NCBI RefSeq assembly: GCF_001641335.1
Contig: NZ_LVEM01000002.1
Coordinates: forward strand, 549,755-613,754
DNA from: Bradyrhizobium stylosanthis
GTDB taxonomy: Bacteria; Pseudomonadota; Alphaproteobacteria; Rhizobiales; Xanthobacteraceae
Length of the DNA stretch: 64,000 nt
Direction: 5' to 3'
Shown piece after piece: positions 29,087-37,474 of this stretch. A program made the position numbers and the translations under genes. The notes beneath the pieces are model-generated. The model was not told where the DNA came from, did no database searches, and saw only the letters and a program-made list of their open reading frames with translations. Position 1 is the stretch's first letter; each line of letters begins with the position of its first letter.

Positions 29087-29566
29087 TCACCGCCTGAAAT
29101 CCAGCCGCCCGTTCGGAAAACGTCCGTCGATCCTGCCGGCATCGATTACGCGCCCGACCCATGGCCGCATGATCGCGGGATTGGTCAGGTTGATGTATTT
29201 GCCGACCAGCCGCGTGCCCTCGCGCGAAGCATCGATCAGCCCGTGCCGGCGGCCATGGTCCCAGTCAAAGCGCAGATAGATCCGCTCGCCCGCAACCCGC
29301 ACCTCGGCGCGTCCGTCCTTCCATGCTTCCGGCGTATCGCCGGCGATCGTCGGATCCGCACCGCCATTCCAGCGGCTGGCCCAGACGCCTTCGAGCCGAT
29401 CGGACGGCGTAGCGATGGAAGCCCACGCCGCCGCATTGAGATCGGCCGCATCGCCGGCAAGCGTTGCCGTTGCGGCATAGTCCATGACGTCTCGATCGTT
29501 CGGCTCCGGGACGTCCATGGTTCCGAACGGATTGCGGATGACGATGTTCGTATTGGCCTGCTGCAT
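29087..29566 (-). CDS. Hypothetical protein
   Basis: 159 residues, unrecognised. ATG 29566 follows GGGAGATC, a good ribosome site. No signal peptide or membrane segment. Trp-rich middle (LEGVWASRWNGGADPTIAGD, EAWKDGRAEVRVAGERIYLR) and FDWDHGRRHGLIDASREGTR followed by VGKYINL suggest a small beta-barrel of the lipocalin-like type, as in proteins that score material loss by turnover of ligand; this is inference from pattern only. It ends 2 bp from the convergent export gene. Confidence 0.65.
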   Translation of the reverse strand: MQQANTNIVIRNPFGTMDVPEPNDRDVMDYAATATLAGDAADLNAAAWASIATPSDRLEGVWASRWNGGADPTIAGDTPEAWKDGRAEVRVAGERIYLRFDWDHGRRHGLIDASREGTRLVGKYINLTNPAIMRPWVGRVIDAGRIDGRFPNGRLDFRR

Positions 29567-29645
29567 GACGATCTCCCGGCGTGAGTTGGCGTGTTCGGCC
29601 AGCTCTATCGCCGGGTGTCAGGCTGCAGCCACCCGATTTCCGAGG

Positions 29646-29731
29646 TGTCATTGCCGGGCTTGACCCGGCAATCCATCGACATGGGCAAAGCTTCGCTTGA
29701 TGGATGCGCGGGTCAAGCCCGCGCATGACGT
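29646..29731. repeat. Dispersed repeat, family B, variant copy
   Basis: TGTCATTGCCGGGCTTGACC at one end, GGTCAAGCCCGCGCATGACG at the other, with CAATCCATCGACATGGGCAA between. It is an inverted repeat related to 28167-28255 and immediately follows the stop of the hydrolase gene on the minus strand. Confidence 0.8.
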
Positions 29732-29737
29732 CAGGCG

Positions 29738-30412
29738 CTACTTCTGCAAATGCTTCGCGAAAAATTCCATGCTGCGCGGCCATGCGATGTCGGAGCTCGC
29801 CTTGTCGTAGCTCGGCCGCTCGTCGCAATGGAAGCCGTGCTGGGCGCCGGGATAGACGAAGACCTCGACGTCCGGGCGCTTTGCCTTGACCGTCTCGACG
29901 TCGGTCAACGGGATGCCGGCATCCTTCTCGCCGAAATGCAGCTGCGTCGGCACTTTCGGCTTGTCATCGGCAAAGCGCACGACGGCACCGCCGTAATAGC
30001 CGATCGCGGCCTTCAGGCCTGTCAATCGCGTCGCGGCGACGAAAGCGACGCTGCCGCCGAGACAGAAGCCGATGATGCCGACCGGGCCGACGGTCTTCAC
30101 CGCATCGATCGCGGCCTGGGTGTCGCGCAGCATCGCGGCCCAGTCCGGATTGGCGACGAACTTGCGTGCCTCGGCGATCTCGTCGGGCGTATAGCCGGAC
30201 TGGAAGTTCGGCGTGGTGCGGTCGAAGATCGACGGCGCGATCGCGACATAGCCTTCTTTGGCGAGGCGGTCGCAGACCGAGCGGATGTGGTGATTGACCC
30301 CGAAGATCTCCTGGATCACCACGACCGCGCCCTTCGGCGTGCCCACGGGATCGGCGCGATAGGCGCCGAGCTGGAAATTATCGGAAGCCGTCAGCTTGAT
30401 GTCTTGTCCCAC
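29738..30412 (-). CDS. Dienelactone hydrolase family protein
   Basis: 224 residues from GTG 30412, which follows AAAAGGA; a TTG at 30445 would extend it by 11 codons. The four DLH residues are visible: Glu35 in VVIQEIFGVN, nucleophile Cys117 in GFCLGGSVAF, Asp164 in GEKDAGIP and His192 in GAQHGFHC. Classical members open dienelactones in chloroaromatic breakdown; most bacterial paralogues have unknown esters as substrate. Cytosolic, no signal peptide. Confidence 0.9.
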   Translation of the reverse strand: MGQDIKLTASDNFQLGAYRADPVGTPKGAVVVIQEIFGVNHHIRSVCDRLAKEGYVAIAPSIFDRTTPNFQSGYTPDEIAEARKFVANPDWAAMLRDTQAAIDAVKTVGPVGIIGFCLGGSVAFVAATRLTGLKAAIGYYGGAVVRFADDKPKVPTQLHFGEKDAGIPLTDVETVKAKRPDVEVFVYPGAQHGFHCDERPSYDKASSDIAWPRSMEFFAKHLQK

Positions 30413-30448
30413 GCGGGTTGTCCTTTTTGGTTGTTGCGAACTCAACGT

Positions 30449-30566
30449 TTCCCCTCATCCTGAGGAGCGCGCCCTTCGCGCGCGTCTCGAAGGATGAAAG
30501 GCCGGGATGCAGCAGCGGGGCCTGCATCCTTCGAGACGCTTGCTGCGCAAGCTCCTCAGGATGAGG
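30449..30566. repeat. Dispersed repeat, family C, copy 2
   Basis: CCCCTCATCCTGAGGAGCGC at one end, AGCTCCTCAGGATGAGGG at the other, enclosing CGCGTCTCGAAGGATGAAAG and CATCCTTCGAGACGC. Related to 12827-12942 and 39057-39200. Confidence 0.85.
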
Positions 30567-30574
30567 GGCGGCAC

Positions 30575-30910
30575 CTACTCCCACATCCAGTTCTCGCCGT
30601 AATCCTCCTTCCATCCCGCCAGCCGTCCGTGACGGAACTGCAGGAACAGGCGGTGGCGGTAGGGGATCAGCCCGCTGCCGCCGATGTTGCGGAGCGCGAG
30701 ATAGATCTCGTTGCCGGGCCGCCCGCGCACATATTGCAGCGTCTGCCCGAGGGCGCGCGCGGTCTGCTCGGCATCCATGCCGTAGGCAAGCGGCGTGTTG
30801 TTCGACAGCGTGGTAACGAAGGGCTGGCGCGGCGGCGGCGCGCCGAACGGCTCGGCCTGCGCGGGCATCGACAGCATCATTGCGCCCGCAACCACCATCG
30901 CTCGCTTCAT
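30575..30910 (-). CDS. Hypothetical periplasmic protein
   Basis: 111 residues. MKRAMVVAGAMMLSMPAQAE is a signal peptide with AQA cleavage. The mature part (about 92 residues) contains YGMDAEQTARALGQTLQYVR and GLIPYRHRLFLQFRHGRLAG, ending GENWMWE. No known domain; such short exported proteins are frequent in Bradyrhizobium. It lies 22 bp downstream of the alpha/beta hydrolase on the same strand, which suggests co-transcription. Confidence 0.72.
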   Translation of the reverse strand: MKRAMVVAGAMMLSMPAQAEPFGAPPPRQPFVTTLSNNTPLAYGMDAEQTARALGQTLQYVRGRPGNEIYLALRNIGGSGLIPYRHRLFLQFRHGRLAGWKEDYGENWMWE

Positions 30911-30932
30911 TGCCTGGGATCCTTCTGCCAGC

Positions 30933-31694
30933 CTATGGCAAGTTCTTCAGGAAAGGCACCACCGCGTCAACAAAAGCCTGCGGCTGATCGATGTTGACGG
31001 CGTGTCCGGCGGCGGGAATCACGACCTTTTGTGCGCCGGGAATTTTTGCCGCCATGTAGTCGGAAGCGGCGAGGAACGGCGTGTCGTCGGCGCCGACCAC
31101 GATCAGGCTGGGCACCCTGATGTCGGGCAACAGCTCGATCACGCGCGCATCGCGCTGGGTCAGCATGCCGCGTGCGGCCAGCGCCAGCCCTTTGGCGTTG
31201 CGATGGCTCGCGGTGGCGCGCTCGCGCGTCGCGGATTTCAGCATCGCGAGCCCCTCCTGGTCGAGCTTGCCCGCGGTGGTCAGCGCCCGCGCGTTCCAGG
31301 CCTCGCGCGCATCGTCTTTCTTGAAGCCGGGGCCGGTGTCGATGATCAGCAGCGCGCGGGTACGCTCCGGGTGCGCGCGATAGAAGGCGAGCGACATGTA
31401 ACCGCCGAGCGAGAGGCCGCCGATGATGGCGCGCGTCGCGCCGACCGCGTCGAGGATCGCCGCGATGTCGCCGACGGTCAGCTCTTCGCTGTAGGCCCCG
31501 GGATCGTCGGGGTAATCGGACTGCCCGTGGCCGCGCATGTCCCACAGGATCAGCTTGTGATCCCTCGCGAGCGCATCGACCTGGCCGTGCCACATCGCCG
31601 AGGTCGAGGAGTAGCCGTGGGTGAGCAGCAATGGCGGCCCCTCGCCATGGACCTCGTAATAGATGCTGACGCCGTCCCGCTCGACCCTTGGCAT
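30933..31694 (-). CDS. Alpha/beta hydrolase
   Basis: 253 residues. Oxyanion-hole LTHGYSSTSAMW, DMRGHGQSDYPDDPGAYSEE, nucleophile Ser95 in GGLSLGGYMSL, an acidic residue in VVGADDTPFL and His in AAGHAVNIDQP make a full catalytic triad. Resembles 3-oxoadipate enol-lactonase-type hydrolases, but without a beta-ketoadipate context no substrate is assigned. ATG 31694 (MPRVERDGVSIYYEVHGEGP). It leads the small secreted protein gene. Confidence 0.88.
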   Translation of the reverse strand: MPRVERDGVSIYYEVHGEGPPLLLTHGYSSTSAMWHGQVDALARDHKLILWDMRGHGQSDYPDDPGAYSEELTVGDIAAILDAVGATRAIIGGLSLGGYMSLAFYRAHPERTRALLIIDTGPGFKKDDAREAWNARALTTAGKLDQEGLAMLKSATRERATASHRNAKGLALAARGMLTQRDARVIELLPDIRVPSLIVVGADDTPFLAASDYMAAKIPGAQKVVIPAAGHAVNIDQPQAFVDAVVPFLKNLP

Positions 31695-32015
31695 GTTTCC
31701 ACCCTTCTTGTTTTCGCTTTCATTCTAGCCGGGATCGTTTCGATGGCGCGATTGGCCCCGGCGCATGGGCCGGATGAGGCTTGATGGCCTCGGCCTGTCA
31801 TGGCGCTCGAAAAACCCCAGCAATTACAATGATTGGCCTACTGTGCATGGGGTTGTTTTCGCACTTTGCTATTCCGGCCCTGCAGGCCGAAATCCCTAAA
31901 ATTGCGGGCAGTTCCGAAGGGTTCCATTGAGTACGCCTCTTAAGGCCCGGAGAACCTGATCCGGCTTAGGCTGATGCCAAATCCCGACCCGTGCCCTCAG
32001 TGCTTTGGGGAAGCC
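31695..32015. other. Intergenic region between divergent hydrolase and HD-GYP genes
   Basis: About 320 bp without a credible gene. The stretch around 31800-31900 is more AT-rich and probably holds the divergent promoters. I see no repeat or structured element. Confidence 0.4.
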
Positions 32016-33110
32016 ATGAACGCCTCTGTCAAATCCGCCGCCAAACGCCGGCTTCTGCTCGCCTCCGACCGGAGCGACGAGAGCACCGAGCTCGCCAGCA
32101 TCCTGAAGGCGGTCGGCGACGTCTCGACGGTGACGACGCAGGACATCCCCGAGCAGCCCTCGCGCGATCTCTCCGGTCTCGTCGTCGATATCAACCTGCG
32201 CTCGCCCGAGAGCGTGCAGCGCGTGCGCAACAAGCTGCGCGGCGACGCCTATCGTTCGATGCCGCGGCTGTTCGTGCTTGCGGATGCCCTGCACCACGGC
32301 ACCATGCAGGCCTGGGCGCTCGGCGCCACCGATACGATCTCGCGGCCGCTCCGGCCCGAGGACATCCTGCAGCGCATCCGCGCCGCGTTCCCGGACACCG
32401 CGACCTATGACGCGACCGATCGCGGCAAGACGCTCAACCGCGGCGTCGAGGCGGCGCATGCGGTGCTGGCGAAGATGTTCGAGAAGCTGCCGCTCGGCGT
32501 GCCCCTGACCTTCGACGACGTCATCGCGGCCGAGAGCAAGATCCTGAAGGCGATCAAGCACTCCTCGCTGCGCGAATGGCTCACCACGGTCGGCTGCCAT
32601 CACGTCGGCAGCTATCGCCATTGTCTCTTCGTCACCGGCTTCGCGGTCGCGTTCGCGCAGCATCTCGGCATGCGCGAGGACGACCAGCGCCGCCTGACCC
32701 GTGCCGCGCTGCTGCACGACGTCGGCAAGGCCTTCGTTCCCTCGAACCTGCTCGACAAGCCCGGCAAGCTCAACGACGAGGAGATGGCCGAGGTCCGTCA
32801 GCATCCGCGCCGCGGCTATGACGCGCTCGCCGCGCAAGGCGGCTTCCCGCCGGAGATGCTCGACGTCGTGCTGCATCACCACGAATTCCTCGACGGCAGC
32901 GGCTATCCCAACGGCCTGTCGTCGAACCAGATCAGCGACATCGTGCGCCTGACGACCATCGTCGACATCTACGCAGCATTGGTGGAGAAGCGCGCCTACC
33001 GCATGCCGTTCACGCACTCGCGTGCGTTCACGATGATGGAAGGCATGGGCGGCAAGCTCGACCAGCAATTGCTGCAGGCCTTCCGCCCGGTGGCGCTGGG
33101 GTCGTTCTAG
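32016..33110 (+). CDS. HD-GYP domain protein with receiver-like N-terminus
   Basis: 364 residues from ATG 32016 (MNASVKSAAKRRLLLASDRS, after GGGGAAG). Residues about 10-125 resemble a response-regulator receiver with a possible acceptor Asp in LVVDINLRSPES. Residues about 190-350 are an HD-GYP phosphodiesterase: HHVGSYRHCLFVTGFAVAFA, LLHDVGKAFVPSNLLDKPGK and VLHHHEFLDGSGYPNGLSSN, with HD, HHE and GYP all intact. It would degrade cyclic di-GMP. No cognate kinase is next to it. Confidence 0.87.
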   Translation: MNASVKSAAKRRLLLASDRSDESTELASILKAVGDVSTVTTQDIPEQPSRDLSGLVVDINLRSPESVQRVRNKLRGDAYRSMPRLFVLADALHHGTMQAWALGATDTISRPLRPEDILQRIRAAFPDTATYDATDRGKTLNRGVEAAHAVLAKMFEKLPLGVPLTFDDVIAAESKILKAIKHSSLREWLTTVGCHHVGSYRHCLFVTGFAVAFAQHLGMREDDQRRLTRAALLHDVGKAFVPSNLLDKPGKLNDEEMAEVRQHPRRGYDALAAQGGFPPEMLDVVLHHHEFLDGSGYPNGLSSNQISDIVRLTTIVDIYAALVEKRAYRMPFTHSRAFTMMEGMGGKLDQQLLQAFRPVALGSF

Positions 33111-33145
33111 GCGAGATGCGACTGATTTAACGGCGCTGCGCCACA

Positions 33146-33288
33146 TCCTCGGTGTCGTCCCGGCGAAGGCCGGGACTCATCACCCCAGGGAGTAGTTTGG
33201 CGAAGATTCGTCGTTCGGTACGACGACCGATCGTAGTCGATAGATCACGCGGTATGGGTTCCGGCCTTCGCCGGGACGACATCTTTAC
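33146..33288. repeat. Dispersed repeat, family D
   Basis: TCGTCCCGGCGAAGGCCGGG at one end is the inverse of CCGGCCTTCGCCGGGACGAC at the other. Between lie ACTCATCACCCCAGGGAGTA and ATCACGCGGTATGGGTTCC. It lies between two convergent genes, so a two-way terminator role is likely. Confidence 0.82.
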
Positions 33289-34862
33289 CCCACCATCTTC
33301 CGCAGCTCCGCCTTCGCCACCTTCTCCAGCGTCGAGCGCGGCATGTCGTCGACGAGATGGATCTCGCGCGGCAGCTTGAAGTCGGCGAGACCGGCGCGGC
33401 AGGCTTCCATCACGCGGTCATGGAAATCGAACGGCGCAGCCGCGACGCCGCCATGCGGGATGATGAACACGACCGGCACCTCGTCCAGCATCGGATGCTT
33501 CTTCGCCACGACGGCGGCCTCGCGCACGCCCGGCACCACCGCGATCACCTGCTCGATCTCGGACGCCGCGACGTTCTCGCCGCCGACCTTCAGCATGTCC
33601 TTGGCGCGGTCGCCGAACTTGATGAAGCCGTTCTGCAGCCGGTCGACGCGGTCTCCGGTGAGGAAGAAGCCGTGCTCGTCGAAGCTTTCGCGTGTCGCCT
33701 TCTCGTTGTGCAGATATTCGGCGAACAGCGACAGGCCGGGAATGCCCTTGATTGCAAGGTTGCCGGTACCGCCGATTTCGGTCGGCCGTCCGTCGTCGTC
33801 GGTGATGCGGATCTCGTATTCGGGCGCGGCACGGCCGATCGACATGGGTATGTTGGGCTGGTCGACCTCGCCGACGATGCCGTGGGTGATGGTCTCGGTC
33901 ATGCCCCACCAGCCGATCATCTTGACGCCGAACGCGGCGAAGGCCGGCGGCTCGTTGATCGCGGTGCCCCACAGGCGGAATTTGTGGTCCTTCGGGATCT
34001 CCTGCTCGAGCAGCGCCTTCATGCAGAACGGAATGGTCGAGGTCCAGGTCGCGCCGTGCTCGCGCGCGACGCCCCAGAACCGGCTCGCGGAGAAGCGCGG
34101 CTGGATCACGCAGGTGGCGCCGACCCACAGCGTCGCCAGCATGGAATAGGCGAGGGCGTTGGTGTGGAACAGCGGTAAGTAGGCCTGGTGTACGTCGCTC
34201 GCATGCAGGTCCTCATGCGCAGCGTTGATCTTGGCGCCCCACAGCGCGTTGGCGTGGGTCCACAGCACCGCCTTCGGCCGCGAGGTCGTGCCGGAGGTGT
34301 ACTGCACGCTGCACGGCGCCAGCGGATCGGTCGCGCGCCGCGGGCGATCGGCGCTGTCGGCGAACAGGGATTCAAAGCTGTCGCCGCGCGAGACCGCTTG
34401 CGCAGCCGCGCCGGCATCATGCGAGGTCACCGCCATCCAGCGAATGTTACGGCAGTTCTGCGCGACGATCTCCGCATAGGCCGGCTGCGTGATCGCGGCG
34501 ACGGCGCCGCAATGATCGGCGAAATAGGCGATCTCGGCCGGCGCCGAGCGGGTGTTGGTGGTGACCGCGATGGCGCCGAGCTCGACGCAGGCAAACCAGG
34601 CCAGCAGCGCCTCGATGCAATTGTCGAGGTGAATGAGCACATACTCGCCCGGCTTCACGCCGCGCTTGGCCAGCCCCGCCGCGAGCGCGCCGACCCGCTC
34701 GTGAAACTCGCCATAGCTCCAGCGCCGCGCCGGCGCGTCGAACGGCGCCCAGATCAGGAACGGATGATCACGCCGGACCTCGGCGCGCATCCTCAGGAGC
34801 CAGGGCACGTCGAGCCCGTCGAACGGACCCACGATTCCGGCTGCGGATTGATGAACTGGCAT
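33285..34862 (-). CDS. AMP-binding acyl-CoA synthetase
   Basis: 525 residues from ATG 34862, preceded by a very strong GGGGGGAG. The AMP motif YTSGTTSRPKAVLWTHAN, then GWWGMTETITHGIVGE, LTGDRVDRLQNGFIKFGDRA and KDMLKVGGENVAASEIEQVI, plus the catalytic Lys region RSTLEKVAKAEL, define an ANL-family ligase that activates a carboxylic acid with ATP and passes it to CoA. TSGTTSRPK is a slight variant of the usual SGTTGxPK. Substrate unknown. The frame to 34928 is a non-credible extension. Confidence 0.9.
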   Translation of the reverse strand: MPVHQSAAGIVGPFDGLDVPWLLRMRAEVRRDHPFLIWAPFDAPARRWSYGEFHERVGALAAGLAKRGVKPGEYVLIHLDNCIEALLAWFACVELGAIAVTTNTRSAPAEIAYFADHCGAVAAITQPAYAEIVAQNCRNIRWMAVTSHDAGAAAQAVSRGDSFESLFADSADRPRRATDPLAPCSVQYTSGTTSRPKAVLWTHANALWGAKINAAHEDLHASDVHQAYLPLFHTNALAYSMLATLWVGATCVIQPRFSASRFWGVAREHGATWTSTIPFCMKALLEQEIPKDHKFRLWGTAINEPPAFAAFGVKMIGWWGMTETITHGIVGEVDQPNIPMSIGRAAPEYEIRITDDDGRPTEIGGTGNLAIKGIPGLSLFAEYLHNEKATRESFDEHGFFLTGDRVDRLQNGFIKFGDRAKDMLKVGGENVAASEIEQVIAVVPGVREAAVVAKKHPMLDEVPVVFIIPHGGVAAAPFDFHDRVMEACRAGLADFKLPREIHLVDDMPRSTLEKVAKAELRKMVG

Positions 34863-35000
34863 GGCTCCCCCCGTTGCGGCCTGCATCTTGCTGGCGGCTG
34901 CGTTTTGTTTATTGCGTCTTCCTGCCATCGGAGGACGCGGGGCGCAAATCGGGGGAGGGGAGATGTCACGGCGAGCATGGTGCTCGCACGATCTCCTCCG

Positions 35001-35030
35001 TCATGGCCGGGACAAGCCCGGGCATGACAC
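35001..35030. repeat. Half copy of family B repeat
   Basis: CGTCATGGCCGGGACAAGCC followed by CGGGCATGAC. Only the central palindrome of the family is present, between the VOC gene and the acyl-CoA synthetase. Confidence 0.7.
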
Positions 35031-35052
35031 TGCATATGCCGCGCTTCCGGCC

Positions 35053-35463
35053 TCAATCCTCGTACGACGAGATCTCGATCAGGCTGCCATCGGGATCCCG
35101 GCAATAGACCGAGCGCAGCGTGCCGCGGGCGCCCTGCTTGGGAACCGGGCCTTCCTCGATGGCGACGCCATGTGCCCTCAGATGCGCCACCACCTCGTCG
35201 GGCGTCGCCGAGGTGAGGAAGCACAGGTCCTCGCTGCCGGCGGTCTGATGATCGGCGGTGAACCACTCGACCTTGTCGGCATCGCGCGGCCGGACGTTGA
35301 TCTTCTGGTTACCGAATTGAAGGGAAGTCCGCGGCGCTTTGCCGCCGCCGGGGTCGAACACCTTGACTTCCATGCCGAGAATCCTGCCGTACCACTCGGC
35401 GGTCACGGCAACGTCGGTGACATTGATCACGAGATGATCGAGGGCTTCGACCTTGACCGGCAT
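35053..35463 (-). CDS. VOC family (glyoxalase-like) protein
   Basis: 136 residues. Two beta-alpha-beta-beta-beta halves: ALDHLVINVTDVAVTAEWYG followed by RILGMEV, and DLCFLTSATPDEVVAHLRAH followed by SVYCRDPDGSLIEISSYED. Metal ligands His and Glu are in LDHLVI and LIEISS. This is the vicinal-oxygen-chelate fold used by glyoxalase I, dioxygenases and fosfomycin resistance proteins; substrate cannot be told. It is on the same strand as the acyl-CoA synthetase, about 190 bp downstream of it. Confidence 0.85.
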   Translation of the reverse strand: MPVKVEALDHLVINVTDVAVTAEWYGRILGMEVKVFDPGGGKAPRTSLQFGNQKINVRPRDADKVEWFTADHQTAGSEDLCFLTSATPDEVVAHLRAHGVAIEEGPVPKQGARGTLRSVYCRDPDGSLIEISSYED

Positions 35464-35587
35464 GCCTCATCCTTTCGTCGTGATGCGCCAGGTGCACTTT
35501 CCGCGCTCCGCAAGCTTTGTTACAACCACGCCGACGCCACTTTCAAGCTATCCGGCCTTCAAGAACAACACTGGGAGAACCCTTGAG

Positions 35588-36562
35588 ATGATCACTCGCC
35601 GTACCGCGCTGGGCCTGCTCGCCGCCAGTCCGCTTGCAGCCACCCCGCTGTCGAAGGCTTTTGCCGCCGACTATCCGTCCCGGCCGGTGAAATGGGTGGT
35701 CGGCTATCCGCCGGGCGGCGCCACCGACATCCTGGCGCGCCTGATCGGCCAGCGTCTGTCGGAGCGGCTCGGCCAGCAATTCGTGATCGAGAACAAGCCG
35801 GGCGCCGGCAACAACATCGGCACCGAATCGGTCATCAACGCCGAGCCCGACGGCTACACGCTGCAGCTGGTCAATCCGGCCAACTACATCAACGCCTCGC
35901 TCTACACCAACCTCAAGTTCAACTTCGTGCGCGACATCGCGCCGGTCGCCTCCTTCCAGCGCGTGCCGAACGTGATGACCGTGAACAAGGACGTGCCGGC
36001 CAAGAACGTCGCCGAGTTCATCGAATATGTGAAGGCCAACCCTGGCAAGGTGAACATGGCCTCGTCCGGCAACGGCACCTCGGTGCATCTGTCCGGCGAG
36101 ATGTTCATGGCGATGACCGGCTGCAAGATGCAGCACGTGCCCTATCGTGGGGCTGCGCCCGCGATCACCGACATGCTCGGCGGCCAGGTGCAGGTGATCT
36201 TCGACAACATGCCCTCGATCATCCAGCACATCCGTTCCGGCTCGCTGCGCGCGATCGGTGTCACCACCACGGAGCGCTCGTCGCAGCTGCCCGACGTGCA
36301 GCCGATCGCCGACACCGTGAAGGGCTACGAGGCCAGCGCGCTGTTCGGCATGGGCGCGCCGAAGAACACGCCGAAGGAGATCATCGCCAAGCTCAACAGC
36401 GAGATCAACACGCTGATGAAGGAGCCCGACATGACCAAGCGTCTGGTCGAGCTCGGCGGCGAGCCGCGCGTGCAGACGCCCGAGGCGTTCGGCGAGGAGA
36501 TCAAGGCCGAGACCGAGAAGTGGAAGAAGGTCGTCGAGTTCGCCGGCCTGAAGGTCGAGTAG
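35588..36562 (+). CDS. Tripartite tricarboxylate transporter (Bug) substrate-binding protein
   Basis: 324 residues. MITRRTALGLLAASPLAATP with a twin Arg then KAFAADYPSRPVKWVVGYPP is an export signal followed by the Bug-family start. GGATDILARLIGQRLSERLG, QQFVIENKPGAGNNIG and VPYRGAAPAITDMLGGQVQV are standard. These periplasmic proteins bind organic acids for TctAB permeases, but none is adjacent; Bradyrhizobium and Bordetella carry many orphan copies. ATG 35588 lies close after GGGAGAACC. A terminator follows. Confidence 0.9.
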   Translation: MITRRTALGLLAASPLAATPLSKAFAADYPSRPVKWVVGYPPGGATDILARLIGQRLSERLGQQFVIENKPGAGNNIGTESVINAEPDGYTLQLVNPANYINASLYTNLKFNFVRDIAPVASFQRVPNVMTVNKDVPAKNVAEFIEYVKANPGKVNMASSGNGTSVHLSGEMFMAMTGCKMQHVPYRGAAPAITDMLGGQVQVIFDNMPSIIQHIRSGSLRAIGVTTTERSSQLPDVQPIADTVKGYEASALFGMGAPKNTPKEIIAKLNSEINTLMKEPDMTKRLVELGGEPRVQTPEAFGEEIKAETEKWKKVVEFAGLKVE

Positions 36563-36587
36563 CGATCTTGTGATGACCCGAGAGTGG

Positions 36588-36615
36588 AGCCCTGCCGTTC
36601 GGCAGGGCTTTTTCT
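36588..36615 (+). terminator. Rho-independent terminator after the Bug gene
   Basis: AGCCCTGCC (36588-36596), loop GTTC, GGCAGGGCT (36601-36609) then TTTTC. A perfect 9 bp stem with T-run, 25 nt after the stop codon. Confidence 0.9.
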
Positions 36616-36709
36616 TTGCTACGCTGCCTGCTCGATCTGGAATAAAACGGCGCCACGAAACCTGATGGAGATGGCGCCTGGCTACGCGCGGTGAAAAGGA
36701 GTTCGGATC

Positions 36710-36982
36710 ATGCGCAAGACGCAATTGGCGCTCCTGACGCTGGGGGTCCTCGCCGGCTTCGTCACTGTCACGCCGGCCGCGGCCCGCGACTATCCATGGT
36801 GCGCCCAAGGCGGTGAATACGACTACCCCGGCGAATGCGCTTACAGCACCTTAGAGCAGTGCCAGGCCAGCGTGTCCGGCCGCCTGCTGTTCTGCGACCG
36901 CAATCCGCGCCTTGCCTACGGCCTGCAGCCGCAGCCGCAGCCGCGGTCGCACTGGCGCAAGCGGCCCGTCGCGCCGTACTAG
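36710..36982 (+). CDS. DUF3551 secreted peptide, copy 1
   Basis: 90 residues. MRKTQLALLTLGVLAGFVTV with APAA-like cleavage is a signal peptide. The mature part has the DUF3551 pattern: YPWCAQGGEYDYPGECAYST then LEQCQASVSGRLLFCDRNP, with four cysteines that probably form two disulfides. Function unknown; the family is typical of Bradyrhizobium and relatives. A very similar gene follows at 37108 on the same strand. Confidence 0.87.
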   Translation: MRKTQLALLTLGVLAGFVTVTPAAARDYPWCAQGGEYDYPGECAYSTLEQCQASVSGRLLFCDRNPRLAYGLQPQPQPRSHWRKRPVAPY

Positions 36983-37107
36983 CCGGGCGCGAACGCCACG
37001 AAACCGCAGCAGTTGCCTTTTCGCGTGATCGCTCCGGAATAAATCGGCTCCGCAAGCCTTTGTCTCTGTGAGGTCGCATGTCGCGCGGCGAACATGGGAG
37101 ATCGGTC

Positions 37108-37362
37108 ATGCGGAAGGCGCAATTCGTACTCGGGATCACAGCTCTCGTATGGCTCGCCGGCGGCAGTCCGGCGCGCGCGGATTACGCGTGGTGCATTCAG
37201 GATTCGGAATACGGCTATCCCGGCGACTGCTCCTATCAGACCCGCGAGCAATGCCAGCTGAGCGCATCCGGCCGGAAAGGCTTTTGCGGACCGAACCCTG
37301 CTGTGGTCACGCGGCCGCCGCTTCCGCCGGCACTGCGCGGACGGCACGTTCCACCCTACTAA
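37108..37362 (+). CDS. DUF3551 secreted peptide, copy 2
   Basis: 84 residues from ATG 37108 (MRKAQFVLGITALVWLAGGS). DYAWCIQDSEYGYPGDCSYQ and TREQCQLSASGRKGFCGPNP repeat the four-Cys layout of the gene 125 bp upstream; both start MRK-QxxL and end RxxVPPY or RPVAPY. This looks like a recent tandem duplication that has drifted. Periplasmic or secreted, function unknown. Confidence 0.87.
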   Translation: MRKAQFVLGITALVWLAGGSPARADYAWCIQDSEYGYPGDCSYQTREQCQLSASGRKGFCGPNPAVVTRPPLPPALRGRHVPPY

Positions 37363-37426
37363 GCCGCCTCCGATCGCTTTCCGCCTGATCACGCAGTCGT
37401 GCGGACCCGCACCCGCGGGTTCCGGC

Positions 37427-37454
37427 TTGACGTGGTTTCGCGCGCGCCTATACT
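37427..37454 (+). promoter_or_regulatory. Sigma-70-like promoter of the ArsR operon
   Basis: TTGACG at 37427-37432, a 16 bp spacer, and TATACT at 37449-37454. The predicted start of transcription falls at or next to the A of the ATG at 37462, so the mRNA would be leaderless. Confidence 0.75.
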
Positions 37455-37474
37455 AAACCATATGGTTAAGTATA
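37449..37474. promoter_or_regulatory. 26 bp palindromic operator centred on the arsR-type start codon
   Basis: TATACTAAACCAT (37449-37461) is followed by ATGGTTAAGTATA (37462-37474), whose inverse is TATACTTAACCAT: 12 of 13 positions match. It overlaps the -10 box and the start codon. A dimeric ArsR protein bound here would block transcription of its own gene. Confidence 0.75.
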
